Source: Corylus avellana (Eukaryota; Streptophyta; Magnoliopsida; Fagales; Betulaceae). Taken from it: a stretch of DNA of 64,000 bases. The notes beneath the pieces were generated by a model. It searched no databases and was not told where the DNA came from. It was given only the letters and a program-made list of their open reading frames with translations. Made by a program: the position numbers and the translations under genes. Of this stretch, positions 22,601-34,736 are shown in pieces. The stretch is from positions 5,766,001 through 5,830,000 of the forward strand of contig NC_081547.1 of NCBI RefSeq assembly GCF_901000735.1, written 5' to 3'. Position 1 is the stretch's first letter. Each line of letters starts with the position of its first letter.

Positions 22601-25600
22601 CGTAATAAAATTTTAGAATTAATTAAATGATTAAATTCATGACTAATTTCTATTAGTTTAAACTTTGAAGACAATTGATTAATTAACATAATATCATAAT
22701 TGTAAGTTCTTGTTAGCGTAATTCGGTAGGCAAAATGGTGACCAAAAGTGCCAAGATTCATCATCCATGCAAGTACCGTTCGGACGGGAAGAAGTGCCGT
22801 TATGCTCAAAGAATTCTATTTTTCCCGAGAGCCTCGTCTGCAATCTCGTTTGCAAGTCCGTCCAGATGAGCTTGATAAACAAGAATTCCTGAGAGTCTCG
22901 TCTGAATCCTGTCCGAACGCTTATGTTATTTTCGTCTGACGACTTTTACTAAAAAGATCATATCTAGAGTTTCAAGCTTCTGATTGGAGCAAGCTTTGTG
23001 GCGTTGGAAAGTTAACTCAAAGATCTACAAAGCTAGGTTTCACGAGTTTCAGCTAATTCCAATGTTTACTAGGTCAAAACGGGCCATAAAGAGAAGACTA
23101 CAAAGCTGGGCAGAATGGCTCGTGTGCAATCTCGTTCGGACGAGATTGCAGACGACCATGTGTTAAAAACACGTTCTAGCCGTGTTTTGTTGCCCTGTTT
23201 GGACGGCACATGTTCCCGTCCGGACGCCACGTACCTGTAACAGCTTTAAATGAATTTAAACTGTTTCCTAGGTCTAGGGATGATGGAGCTATAATAAATA
23301 CACCTCTATAGAAAGAGAGGTACGGATTTTCACCCAGAGAGTTCGTCTGAGGCTGTGCTAAGATAGATCTTATGTAGTGAGCGTTGAAATTGAATCTCTT
23401 AGAGTTTGAGTTATTCCTTTGATAAATTTACAGTTGAGAAGTCTATGAGAAGGGTCCGGTAAAGGAGAATCACATTGAAGAAGATTGTGAGCAAAGAGAC
23501 GAGTTGTAGGCTTGTCGATCTTACAGAGCCAAGGTCTTGCATCGGTTTGCAAGTGTTCCTAGTGTCTGTAATCTCTGGATAATCTTTTTATAGTGATTTC
23601 CTGGGTTTTACTTGTAGATCGGGTTTTAAAAGGTTTACTCTTCGTGACTAAAATATCTGTGTCTACCTCTTTATCGCTTTACATATTTTGGTGCTTGAAT
23701 TGTTTATTGCTTTATATTATTAATTCGGCATTAATTGTGATAAACACGTATTTGGAGTGGTAATGATATTTGAAATTTGACTCAACAATTTATTTTCTAT
23801 TTTCAATTTAATATTTCATATGTAATATGTTAGTCTCACTTGTTGAGCTTTTGGAACAACCGATGAATTAACACCTACTTTTGCCAACTTCAATCAATAT
23901 AACATTCGTGTATTTATTTTAACTTGCCAACTGCCACATGATGTTTCTCTATTCTTACCAATTCAATCCACGTGTAACTCTAACCGGCAACCTTGTTGGA
24001 AAATCCTCATACTCATAGATTTGACGAACTAATTAAGGTGGTATATTATGTTTTTTGTGCTGTTACAGAAATATCTGCAATCAACAACAGGTAGAGTAGA
24101 AGAAATGTTGGTGAAAAGGGATCGGATTAGACAATTAGAACAGTGGATGTCCCGCCGTTTGCTCCCTAGGAAATTAAGGGATCGGATTAGACGATGTGAA
24201 GAGTTCACATGGAAAGCAACCAGAGGTGTCGTGGAAGAGAATCTTATTCGTAACCTTCCTAGGGATCTCAAGATGGATATAAAGCGCCATCTCTGCTTGG
24301 CTCTGGTTATGAGAGTAAGTGTTTTTCCTCTATTTTTTTCCTTTTTCTTTTTTTTTTTTCTTTTTTTTTCAAACTTTTAGCGATGGTTTTATCTTTTAGG
24401 TGCCCCTATTTCACAACATGGATGAACAACTACTGGATGCACTATGTGATCGTCTCAAGCCAGTACTTTACACAGAGAAGAGCTTAATTGTTCGTCAGGG
24501 GGACCCAGTGGACGAAATGCTCTTTGTCATGCGAGGAAAGCTAGCCAGTATGACTACCTATGGTGAACAAGCTGGTTTCTTTAACACTGTTTACTTGAAG
24601 GCTGGTGACTTCTGTGGAGAAGAGCTTCTTACTTGGGCTTTGGATCCCCACTCCTCTACCATTAATCATCCCATCTCAACTCGAACAGTTAATGCTCTTA
24701 TAGAGGTTGAAGCCTTCGCTTTAATGGCTGAAGACTTGAAGTTTGTGGCCACTCAGTTTCGGGGTCTTCATGGCCCGGAGGTCCAGCACACTTTCAGGCA
24801 AGGCTTTTAAACCCCATGCTTATCAACTTTTTGGATCTTTCTTGTCATGTCTGTCTAAGCGAAGCGGCACAAACAAAAAACTTTTAACTGAAATTTTCCT
24901 AAAGGGCGTTGCCATAGTTCTTCCTTAAATTTTCGGAAAAAATACTGCATTCGTCCCATGAAAATCTTTTCTTCCCGCAGCTTCTTCCTCACTCATTTAT
25001 CAACCACCATCCCTACCATTTTTCACAATCTATACCATGTACAATCAGTATCTATCAATCAATGAAAATCATAGAGTTTCAACCCCACTCTTAAAATGAA
25101 TTTGGCTACGTGATTATACTTTAGAGGGATAACTTCACTACAAACTCCTGAATTACCGTGTGATTTGAGAAAGCTCCTGCAAATTTCAAAATCTCTTAAT
25201 TTAGACCTTTGAACTTTCAATTACAGTCAATTTAAACCTCTTTGTCAGATTTAACCATTAACTTTCCTGATTTATCCCTAAAATGACAAAAATATCCCTG
25301 ATTTTTTTTAAAAAAAATTATTTATTTATTTTTTAATTTGGAATTAAGGGTAAATTTAAAATTTTATAAAAAATTCAGGGGTATAAACGTCATTGTCTCA
25401 CTTTTATCGTTTAAAATCTAACGGAGATGTTCAAATTGATTGTTATTGAAAGTTCAGAGGTCCAAATTTAGAGGTTTTACAGTTTGTGAGTTTTTCAAAT
25501 CGCGTGGTAATTCAGGGTTCTAAAGTGAAGTTACCCCTAACTTAAATTAATGTAAATCATCTAATTAATTAGATAATCCTCTTTTCTATATATACATTAA

Positions 25601-28600
25601 CAGTGAAATTTATAATAATCAGAATAATTAAGTACGGAATTTAAGATACCTGATGAAAACAGAAAACAAAACCACATGCCTTGCAAACCCAAAACTCTCT
25701 GTTTGGTTCCATTTTAGGTACACTCAATGCATCATGTTTTGATGTTACACGTTGTACTTCGTTGCTAATTGTACAGATGAGAGCCTCATCTGAAATGGGG
25801 ACAATGTTCTATCACTTACTGTTGCATAACAAATGCAAGCATTTGACACGCATTCAAATACACACAAACACTTTTGTTTTTCCATAAAATACATATTATC
25901 TACGCTAAATCATAATACCAAAATCAATAAGTTAATGATGTCATATTACATGGCCATCAGCTTTTTTATATAGTTTGTCACAACACAATAAAGTTTATCA
26001 ACCGGCAATATATTGCCACTACAGGTGCACATTCAAAAACTATTTCGTTTTAACTATAACATTTTAAAGCCAATCTCATAATTAATCAACCAAGAAGGAG
26101 AATTTTCCTTCCACTTAAACCATACCTTACCAACGACTTCTAAATCTATTAATAACCAATCAACTGGAATTCCAAACTCTTTGTATCTTGGAATTGCCAT
26201 ATCCCTTGTACGTAAGACTATTTTTCACCCTGTCAAAATATTAAGAAAATGATAAGATATATTACATATAAAACAAAATAAATGATCTCCTAACAGTTTA
26301 ATAAAAGATGTTACTGTACATGATTTTGGAGTGGCTTAGATAGTCAATTTTAGTTGGGATAGGCTTTTGACTATTGTTTATTAGAGTTGTTTTGGATCCA
26401 CCAAACAATTTAAATTCCACCTCTTAATTGTAGGAAAAAGTTTAATCTATTATTACTCTCTGAATTTTCAAATGATTTCTCATTGTAGTAATATGAATGT
26501 TGTTGGTTGAGTCTTATCATCACCCAAATGGTTGTTCATATGCTTTCTTAGATGTGATTATTTGTTTATAAATATATTCAACCTGGTGTCTGTCGGAACA
26601 ACTTATATATCCTTATTTTTATCATTTAAATTTAGTGTAGCTCATTTTGTCATGCCCTCAACAGAAGTCTACCTATTTGTCACATCTTGAACTCTGATTT
26701 TTAGAACGTTATTGTTGAAAACTTGAAATGTAATGAAGCTTTGATACTATGTTGAAAATTTGTGGGAAAACTAAAATATGGAATGAATAGCGGAAGCAAG
26801 CGAGAGAGAAGAACATAAAAAATTTATGGGTGGTTCGGTGTTAAACACTTACGTCCACCACTTTGAATGGGCCCCTAGGGCTACATTAATTCTCATTAAC
26901 TTGATTGTTTACGGTACATAGATCCCTATTCATAGTTAAATAAGTCAGCCTATACAAGTAAACATAAATCGACTTATATAAGGAAACATAAATCGACCTA
27001 TACTAGAAAATATAAATTAATCATATAAATATCAGAATATATTTTAATATCCCTCATCAAACTCAAAATAGAAGATTTCGGAGCTTACGTTTGGAAAAAG
27101 AAATAAGATTTTTTTTTTTTTTTTTTTGTGGTGGCGGAGGAGGAGGCCTAGAATAGGCCGTAGACGGTGGCTGATAAATGAAGGCCGACGGTGAACATTG
27201 AAGGCGGACATTGTTGGAGGAGATAGAGGCAGTGGCAGGTAGCTAGTGACGGCTGCAGGTGGCAGCATTGGTTGCTTCAGAATCCAAGGCTAACTTCGGC
27301 CAAACACAACTGAGCCGCCTTGGGCCAAAATCCAAAAGGGCTGACTCAGGTCAAAGTCCAAAAGGGTCAATAATGGGCCAAAAACCAAAAGGGGCTGGCT
27401 TAGGCCGAACACCAAAAGGACTGACTTGGGCCAATAAACCAAAAGTAATGAACCCTCTTGGGCAGTTATCGAGTCGGCACACCGAAACTGACTCATGCGT
27501 GAGGTGTGTCTTCTTTCTTCTGGTTTTTTAAATCTTTACTAGCTTAGATCTGGTCTGAAACCCACTAGACGGGCTAAGATAGACTAAAACCAGGTCGAAC
27601 CGGTCCAAACCTATTGAATCAGGTCAACAATGATACTGAACCTGTTCCAACCGGGTTGAAAATGCATTGGAACTGAGTGAACCAGATAGAAATTGCTTTG
27701 AAACATAGTGAACCGATCTGACAATGTCCTGAACTGGACTGAAATCTACCAAAACCGGATTGAGGATGGGTTGTACCTGGTGAACCATCTTGAAAGATGA
27801 TCTAAACCAGTTAAAAATATCTGAAACTGGTGAGACTCAGCCTTGAAAACTTTGAAACCTAGTTGACCCGGGTTGGAAACGAATTGGACTCGGATGAAAC
27901 CGGTGGATGGACTTAAAAGTTAAAATCGGTTGGTATAACCCGAATTGGATTTGGACCAGGTTGAGGAACCGGGTGGATCGGATTCCTGGTAGGCACGTGT
28001 GAGCACGTTGGCGCGTGAATTTGAGGCGCTGGAACAACCACTATGGCGATGCGTACAATGTGTCAGCGCGTAGCTAAGAAGCACATAATAAACCCTCCCT
28101 CGGCACATGGGTGGAAGCACATGAAGGCGCATCCCAAAAGCTTTGACGAACACATGGGGGCGCGTGCAACGTCGGAGGGGGTTGTTCTAGGTGGATATGC
28201 GATGATCGGCGCAAGATCTGTCCAATGACATGAGTATTGATGTGATTGGAGGTTTGTGGAGGTGCGTAGCTGAACAGGCAGAATCTTTGGAAGGCGCGTT
28301 GAGGCTTGTGTAGAGTCCTGTGGCGGTGATCTCGGTAGTTATGGACTTGTTGGTGTCTGATCTATAATTTCTTACTGCTAATTATTTTAATTAACAAACA
28401 TAGGTAACATCCTGCTTCTTTTCCAATTTTAGAACGTGTTATTAAATTTGTTACGCATTCAATTAACAAAGAGAGATTTGAGAAAAGGGCATGAAATCGT
28501 AAATCTCTCCCTTGAAACTGAAACTGTTTCATTCATCATTGATTCCATTAAAATAAGGCCTTTTGGCTTCAAACTGCCCCACCCATCACTGGTGCCATTG

Positions 28601-29561
28601 AAATCAGACCTCTTTGCGTTCAAACTGCCCCACCCCTCATTGAGTCCATTGATGTTTGCTTATCCCCTTTCAATTGTGCAGCAAAGCCAAAAGGAAAAAA
28701 CAGAGAAATACAAAAAATGAAAAACACAGAGAGAATGTGCAACCCAAAATCCCAGAAAGAGAGAGTGAAACTGAATCCAAAGTGAAAAAGTTTCCCAACA
28801 AACGCACACCTGATCAGAATTTGTTTCCCAGGAAATTGGGGTTTCTATTTTTTTTTTCCCAAGGGAACAAAAGAAAATAACGCTACTTGAGTTGCAGATT
28901 GGGGTTGTAGAGTTGCAGATGTTGAAGTGTTGGGGAGGTAAGTTGTAATGGAGTTTTTAGTAAAAGTATATTTACTATAGCCCAAAAGCCTAAGCTAATG
29001 GGCTTGGGTTACTTAGATACAACATTAACTATTATTTTCTTTATATTTTATCAATGTGAAACTCAATACTCACAAATACATTCACAATAATCTAACAATG
29101 AGTATCGGAGCTTTTGATTTGAGGGAGAGTTAACTCTGTGACAAAAAGAAAAAAAAAAAATGAACGAGAGAGAGAGAGAGAAAGAGGCGGTTGGGAAAAA
29201 GAGATTACAAAACCTAGGTTTTAATTCTCTCATTTAAACTCACATTCAGGACTCAAAATGCATGGTTAACACTTTCGGTTTAAAAATTATGGTTTAAGAC
29301 AATTCTAAGACACCTTTAAAGAGGGATTCAGCTATATGAAAAAGAAAGCAATATTGATGACTATTAGAATTCTGATTACCCTTCTCTTTTTCAGTGAATG
29401 ATCCTTCGTAATCTAATCGTGCAATGATGAGTTTCAGGTTCTACTCTCAACAATGGAGGACGTGGGCAGCTTGTTTTATCCAAGCAGCTTGGCGCCGGTA
29501 CAGGAAGAAAAAGCTCGGTGCAACCATTTATGCATCAAGGTTTGCTGCCAATGCACTTTGA
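16603..29561 (+). CDS. CNGC: Cyclic nucleotide-gated ion channel, copy A (CNGC1-like)
   Basis: Exons 16603-16631, 20898-21300, 21533-21733, 21811-22112, 22323-22434, 24069-24314, 24400-24797 and 29438-29561 give 604 aa. The protein predicts a plasma-membrane cation channel: S1 ([10 protein letters not shown]), S2, S3 ([14 protein letters not shown]), S4 ([16 protein letters not shown]), S5, pore ([17 protein letters not shown]) with GQN filter, S6, C-linker, CNBD with [15 protein letters not shown], and IQ motif [13 protein letters not shown]. Oddities: the N-terminus is about 60 residues shorter than copy C between FE and ILDPQ. Exon 3 is 4 codons shorter than in C. The filter flank has NLGS where C has NLSS. 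The exon 7 donor is GC (AG|GCAAGG). The stop is a TGA in a still-conserved tail whose frame continues 30 codons to a TAA at 29652. No frameshift is seen, so it may be functional. Confidence 0.9.
17172..19292 (-). mobile_element. 5'-truncated L1-type LINE in CNGC A intron 1
   Basis: About 2.1 kb of ORF2, antisense to the gene. Its poly(A) tail reads as T's at 17172-17183, and the target duplication AAATTATCA lies at 17163-17171 and 19293-19301. From the 5' end it holds the reverse-transcriptase region ([41 protein letters not shown], about 18571-19292) and, at 17255-17785, a zf-RVT-type C-terminal domain ([18 protein letters not shown]...H...C). Frame breaks near 18980 and 17800-18570 disable it. 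Unit B shows the empty site at about 37022-37036. Confidence 0.93.
19490..20092. other. Segment in intron 1 of copy A absent from copy B
   Basis: About 580-600 bp between AATAAG words has no counterpart in B near 37225. No terminal repeats or coding were recognised. It could be an insertion in A or a deletion in B. Confidence 0.5.
22701..23787. mobile_element. Repeat insertion in CNGC A intron 5 (probable LTR-derived)
   Basis: About 1.1 kb present in A and B but absent from the short intron 5 of C (62263-62554). It starts TGTAAGTTCTTG and ends ACTCAACA, contains several GTTCGGACG/CGTCCGGACG words and an internal AATAAATACACC sequence. TG...CA ends suggest a solo LTR, but no target duplication was found and the class is unproven. 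Confidence 0.5.
25125..25538. mobile_element. Terminal-inverted-repeat element in CNGC A intron 7
   Basis: The left arm AGGGATAACTTCACTACAAA and the reverse complement of the right arm, AGGGGTAACTTCACTTTAGA, pair over about 50 bp (CCTGAATTACC, CGATTTGA shared). In B only the right arm survives (about 44718-44818), so the left half was deleted there. No clear target duplication. Confidence 0.65.
26740..27040 (-). mobile_element. Antisense LTR-like sequence in CNGC A intron 7
   Basis: TTTGATACTATGTTG at about 26731-26745 looks like a reversed primer-binding site next to an LTR start. The following 300 bp include the widespread words GGTGGTTCGGTGTT and TTACGTCCACCA, and a reversed TATA-like CTATTCATAG. 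Copies lie at about 46055-46365 (B) and, more diverged, 57411-57700. Probably a retrotransposon LTR remnant on the - strand. Confidence 0.5.
27290..27460. repeat. Degenerate minisatellite (CCAAAAGGG-type) in CNGC A intron 7
   Basis: Six or so units around the words GGGCCAAAATCCAAAAGGG and GGTCAAAGTCCAAAAGGG. An open frame across it reflects the repeat, not a gene. A further GAACCGG-rich degenerate stretch follows at 27540-27980. The B counterpart (about 46610-46830) has about 50 bp more. Confidence 0.7.
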
Positions 29562-29654
29562 GCCTCTCCACAAAATGGTGCAGCTAACACCAAAGTACTA
29601 CAAAGATTGCAACCGCCGCCGCTACAGAAGCCTGCTGCTGTTGAAGATCGTTAA
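29562..29654 (+). pseudogene. Untranslated remnant of the CNGC A C-terminus
   Basis: After the TGA at 29559-29561 the same frame reads 30 codons (ASPQNGAANTKVLQRLQ, then a proline-rich end) to TAA at 29652-29654. This fits the usual tail of group I CNGCs, so the TGA probably replaced an arginine CGA. Confidence 0.75.
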
Positions 29655-29693
29655 TGGTATGGTGTTTCATGTGATTATCATGTAATTTGAACA

Positions 29694-30110
29694 TTAGCGT
29701 GCAAGTGCGAAAGTAGTCATGCCAATACAAGTTATGATTTTCTTGTAATTATAACCTTTTCAGAAAACTGTATCATCTAGAAAGTTGAAAACCATATTTA
29801 TCTGTAATCTTGTATTTGGCTACATTGTTGGGATACTGCTATTTTAATCCACAGTTATGCTACCATTTCTCATGTTCTACCTGACATACCAACCAGGTTA
29901 GTTGGATTGAATTCTTATACTAAAAACAGATAATAACTTACATTTACTTACTCAATTTGTTTATCATTCGTGGAATGGGCGGGTACCATGTTTGCCATTT
30001 AACATATTTCAGTCTGCTACTATGTTTGGTTTCTTCAGTATTTTCCTTCACAACTGGTATTCAGTACTATAGATTTGGCTTGCATCCAATGATTAAATAA
30101 TTAGAGATTT
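29694..30110 (+). repeat. CNGC-array 3' flank block, copy 2 of 3
   Basis: Same block as 3856-4264, here about 130 bases after the CNGC A stop. It may contain the gene's 3' UTR and polyadenylation region. Confidence 0.75.
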
Positions 30111-33100
30111 TTTGTAGTTTAAATAAATGGTAGGGACATGCTTGGGTCAGATTCGTACGTAGTGGTTGCCGTAAACAACGGGATCGCATAACAAATGGGA
30201 CATGCAGAGTGGGCCCCTCACGACATGCTCGCTAGGCAACGTGGGCTCAATGGGCGAACTGCTATTGGCGACTCCTCTCCTCGCTTCTGGCAGGCTGATT
30301 ATCTCTCCAACATTAACAAATAACCAAAAAAACTCAAAACACTAAATATCACTTTCATTTTTATGTCCATATATATGTATATATATATTTGGTAAAGCCA
30401 CGTGAACATACAAACCATGGTCCTAAAACATGAATATGCCTTAGTAATAAAATAAGACTTACGTCCATCATTTGAAAGGGATTGATAAGAATAAAATTAT
30501 TTTGACAATAAGTTTATTTTGCTTTATGGAGAAAAAAATGTTTAGAGTACTCTAATTTTTGTTATTAAATTATTTGCGAGCTGATATAGTGATGTGATAA
30601 TTTATAATTGTGAAATAATTAAAGAGAAATTGACAAGTCAAATTTTGTACTTAATTATTTCACTAGTTATTGATTACCATATGCATTTGTAAATTACTTT
30701 TTGAAAATTTAATTATATTTTTATTGCTTTTTTTTTTTTGAGGGGATGGTTTAACTTCAATGCAAATAGGCTGCAAAAGTGGTAGCCCCAGTAAGAGATT
30801 GACACATATAAAAAATGCACAAAACTATTATATAGCCTAAAACATTAGATTTTTCCTTATTTCTTCTTCTCTCCAATTTCTTCCTTCCTGCTGACAACTC
30901 CTCTCCCATTTCTTCTTCTTTCTTCTTTTTCCTTTTGCTGAAACGCTGGCTGTGACCTACGGCTGAGTCACGGTAGTGGCTTGAGAGTGATAAAATTCCT
31001 AAAGGGTTAACCTTCCCCTTTAAAATTTAGTTTTGAATCAAAAAATAAATTTTAAGGCATTATAATCGATTTTTGAGGTTGGTTTTGCGTTTTCCAGTGA
31101 TTTTCCAGTGGGTCTCGCAACCCATGCCATGGGTTTGCTGAGTTCGGCGGCTAGGGGTATTTTTAGTATTTTTTTTCACTTTGATTTGTTGTGTTTGTTC
31201 TCATTTTGGTTTTCTACAATTTTCTTAAATGGATGAGGTGTCACAAGGTAGTTAGATGTTGCAAAAGACCACTTTTTGGTAGTGGCTCTTTTTTATTTTT
31301 TATTTTTTATTTTATTTTTAATTATTTTAATTTTTATTTTATTTTCTGGGAAATAATTGAGAAGATAGACGTGATATGTATTAATTAATACACCAGGCCC
31401 ACCTTCTCGATGCCTTTATTTCAACGAACAGCAATCGAATTAAAGTCTATTGAAGTTTTGTGAAGTTTATAGTACGAGACTGAGACACAACCACGAACTC
31501 ATCACTATCACATCTTCAAGCTTAAAGTTTGGAGAATCATCTGCTGTTGTGAAGTGACCTTTCTTATCTATTTTAATTAATTAAAATTAAATACTGATTA
31601 CAAAAAATAGTTAAAATTATATATGTTTTTGTATTTGGTTATCCACCGCTTGGTTGCGAACCAAATGTAAAATTGTAAATATTAGGAGAAATTTCACTCA
31701 AGCCGGCTCGATAGATTTTGGAGCCAATTAAAGGGCCAAGACAATAAGTTTAAGTGGGGCATTTTTCTTAAATTTAAATATTAATTATTTTATATTTATT
31801 TTAACATTTATATTATTTATTTATTTTATTTAAAAATCATTATTCTTACTTTTTATTAGGGGTAAAAAATGTGATTTTTATTAACCACCTTCTAACCACT
31901 AACCGTCAACCGAGCATGTTCTTTTATTTGTAAAATTTCTTTTAAAATCACCCTTGTCATCACCGCACAAAAGCATGATACTTTCTGACATTCATTCTTC
32001 ATGTTCACAGCTTCCAAATTTTCCTGTCTCTTTCTCTTCTTAGTATTCTTCTCATTGGAATGATTTTCATAATCAAATTCATGAACATTGCTGTCAAAAT
32101 TCCTGTATAAAATAATGTTAAAACTTACAATGATAAAAGGAGAGCATACAGTAGTAGCAAAATCTAGAAATCTTGCAACTGTAGTGAGGACTATTCACTT
32201 GTCATTTATTTTTGGTTCAAATGGTGAGGCTAAAAATGGAGGATTTTAATCATTTTTGTTAAATTGCTTCGCCAAAATAACCAAAAAATGATTTTGGTGA
32301 GGCTACAAGAAATGCTCGTGAGTACTATTTACTCACTAAATGAATAAGAAATAATGTAAATTATCTCATTCTATATTCTTTGAGAAAGTAAAAAATATAT
32401 AAAGAAGTATTTGAAAAAGAAAATTTAAATGGAATAATGAAAGTTGATAATTAAAATAGTGTAGCCGTTTAAGTATGCTTTAAAAAAGTGGGTAGTTAAA
32501 ATAATATATATATATATACTTTTAATTATTTTATAAGAAAGTAAAAGATAGTAAAATCTTGGGCATTCGGATATTTTGCAAATAAGTAGAGCACTGCATG
32601 TCCACAAGTTCTTACTTACAAAAAGTCTTCTTCCTAGCATGTCCACAACACAAGTTTAGGATTGTGAAGGTGCGTGGAGGTCAGGTAATTAAGATGGAAG
32701 CCAATCCATAAATTGACCCGAGTCTGGCTTGGGTTGACCCGAGTGAGTCTTCTTTATTTTTTTGTTGGATGAATTGTTTGTCTGACCCGAGTCTTCCTCT
32801 CACTGTGCTGCACATGACATTTCTGATCTATTATTGAATTTGTTCTTGCTAAAAGAAAAATAAATAAATTTAATTAATATCGTATCAATATATTAAGAGA
32901 ATGATGGGATGGAAGTATTAATTATAATATGAAATAATTTTTTTTTATTGAGCAATACTATTTTTTTAAACTTAATTATTATTCCAAAAAGGATATTTTT
33001 CTTATTTATTTATTATAATCATTTTATATAAACTAACCTCATGTGTTTTAAATAATATTTTATATCAATCACTTAAAAAAAAAAAAAAGTTCACTTAAAA

Positions 33101-34736
33101 TATTGTACATCATCCGGGATGAAATAAGCTGGCAAATGAGCGTGCAGAAGAGTAGTATTACTCCTCCTTATCTCAAGCTCTCTTTGAGGGAGACCAGCTG
33201 ACAGTTACTGCCATTAATGGAGACTCTCTCCGCGAACTTTCTTTCCAGGGCTCTGCATTTTTCTCTACGAAACCTCTCCCTCAAGTCATTAATTAGTCTA
33301 TTCTTCTTGTTTCTGATCGTCCATGAAAGCAACTCGCGTGCAAGGAAGGCCGCCAGATATTTACTGTACAATATCATGCAATATGCGCTCTTTCGTTCTC
33401 TGTCTGTTTGGTTGATGAGAAACGGTGGGACCGTGGGAAAAGGAAAGAAAACTAATCCCAGAGAGGAAGACCGTTGAGTTTGGTTCAAAAATTTGGCCTT
33501 AGTAGAGGTGGGTTTTTCATTTTTCATTTTTAATATAAATTTTATTATTTTTCTGGATAGCATGCAACATAAGTAGATATTTTTCTGGGTTTTATTCTCT
33601 TTCACCTTTCTCAGCAAACAAACAAACAGAAAGTTGGAATTTGCTTGTTTTTCTGTTTGGTTCTTTGGATTTTTTGTTTTCCATTTTCTGACTTGAAATA
33701 TGGATGAAAGTAATTTTTTTTTCTTCCTCTTTTTCTCTGCAACCAAACAGAAGTTGAATTTTTTTTTTTTTGTTTATTTAGTACAGATATCGTGTTTCAG
33801 TACTGTTTGACTTATATAATTCCAACGATTAAATTATCTGCCACATTTAGGAGTATTGAGTATTAACAGAATAACGCACTGGTAGGCTGGTAGCTAGTCC
33901 CGCTCTCTGTCTCTTTAAGTAACAATGACTTTCAGAAAAAGAAAAAAAGGTAACAATGACTTTTAGAAAAAGAAAAAAAAGGTGACAATGACTTATTTTC
34001 TAATTAATTTCTACCGCTGGGTTAGGTGCAGTAGAAAGTGATGAAGTCATGTTATGCGTTTTTAAGGCTCGATTCTTAGAGTTTGTTTGAGATTGTGTCT
34101 GAGAAATATAATTTTTAAGTCAAAAAATATTTTTTTAGCAAAAACTTTATTTTAGCTATTTTTAGATTTTTTGGACTCTTAAAAACGTTTTTTAATTTTT
34201 TTAACAAACAAGTATTTTTTTTCTTCAAATGAACTGTTTGAGTGTTAAACGCACTTTTAAACCCCTCAAACGTAATTCTAAACCGACCTTTAAACTACGC
34301 ATAGATAGATATATTAGTTCATGCTCTCAATAAGTCATACAAGTTTTTTTTTTCTTTTTATTTTTTATTTTTTTTATTCAAAGAGGGAAGAGGTAAAAGG
34401 CACAATAAGTCATACATGTTGATTGTTGATGTGAGTCACAAAATCGTAAGTCTTACACTTTCCTTTCGGCCTTTACATTACCTAGCATGAAGTTATATAT
34501 GAACCATTTTGTACTTTTTTTTCTATGTTTTTGTTGAGTATATGTGTGAGTTTAAAAGATTAGAGTCCCATATTGAAAATTTATAAGAATTGTGAGTGAT
34601 TAATATAGTATTATTGGGCTTTAAACTCATAGGCTTAAGCTTTTGGTATCAATATAGTTTTCAGTGTACATAATTCCAAATTTTAACTTGTACTTCTGCA
34701 GGGCTTTTCATAGTAGACATCTAATTGGCTGAAGTT
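30111..34736. other. Intergenic and leader region of CNGC B
   Basis: A short GC-richer stretch (30130-30300, repeated at 54365-54545) is followed by AT-rich sequence that matches 11131-16600 of unit A without the hAT element. The probable non-coding leader exon is at about 33170-33505, ending GAG|GTGGGT. No protein gene was recognised. Confidence 0.55.
31946..32100 (+). repeat. PBF1 3'-flank block, copy 3 of 3
   Basis: Matches 9988-10142 and 12423-12579. It lies upstream of CNGC B at the position equivalent to the copy in unit A. Confidence 0.8.

Larger units (their letters stand above)
11131..30110 (+). repeat. CNGC tandem unit A
   Basis: From about 11131 the sequence aligns with unit B from about 30447, in the same order and orientation, through leader, exons 1-8 and 3' flank. 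Differences are mainly insertions: an hAT element (13933-15349), a LINE (17172-19292), and about 580 bp near 19490-20090. Unit C aligns in exons and parts of the flanks only. The borders are approximate. Confidence 0.8.

Noticed and set aside
27259..27531. 90-codon frame with repeated PKG/GQ words
   Set aside because: It arises from the degenerate minisatellite and the frame is not kept in the B copy.
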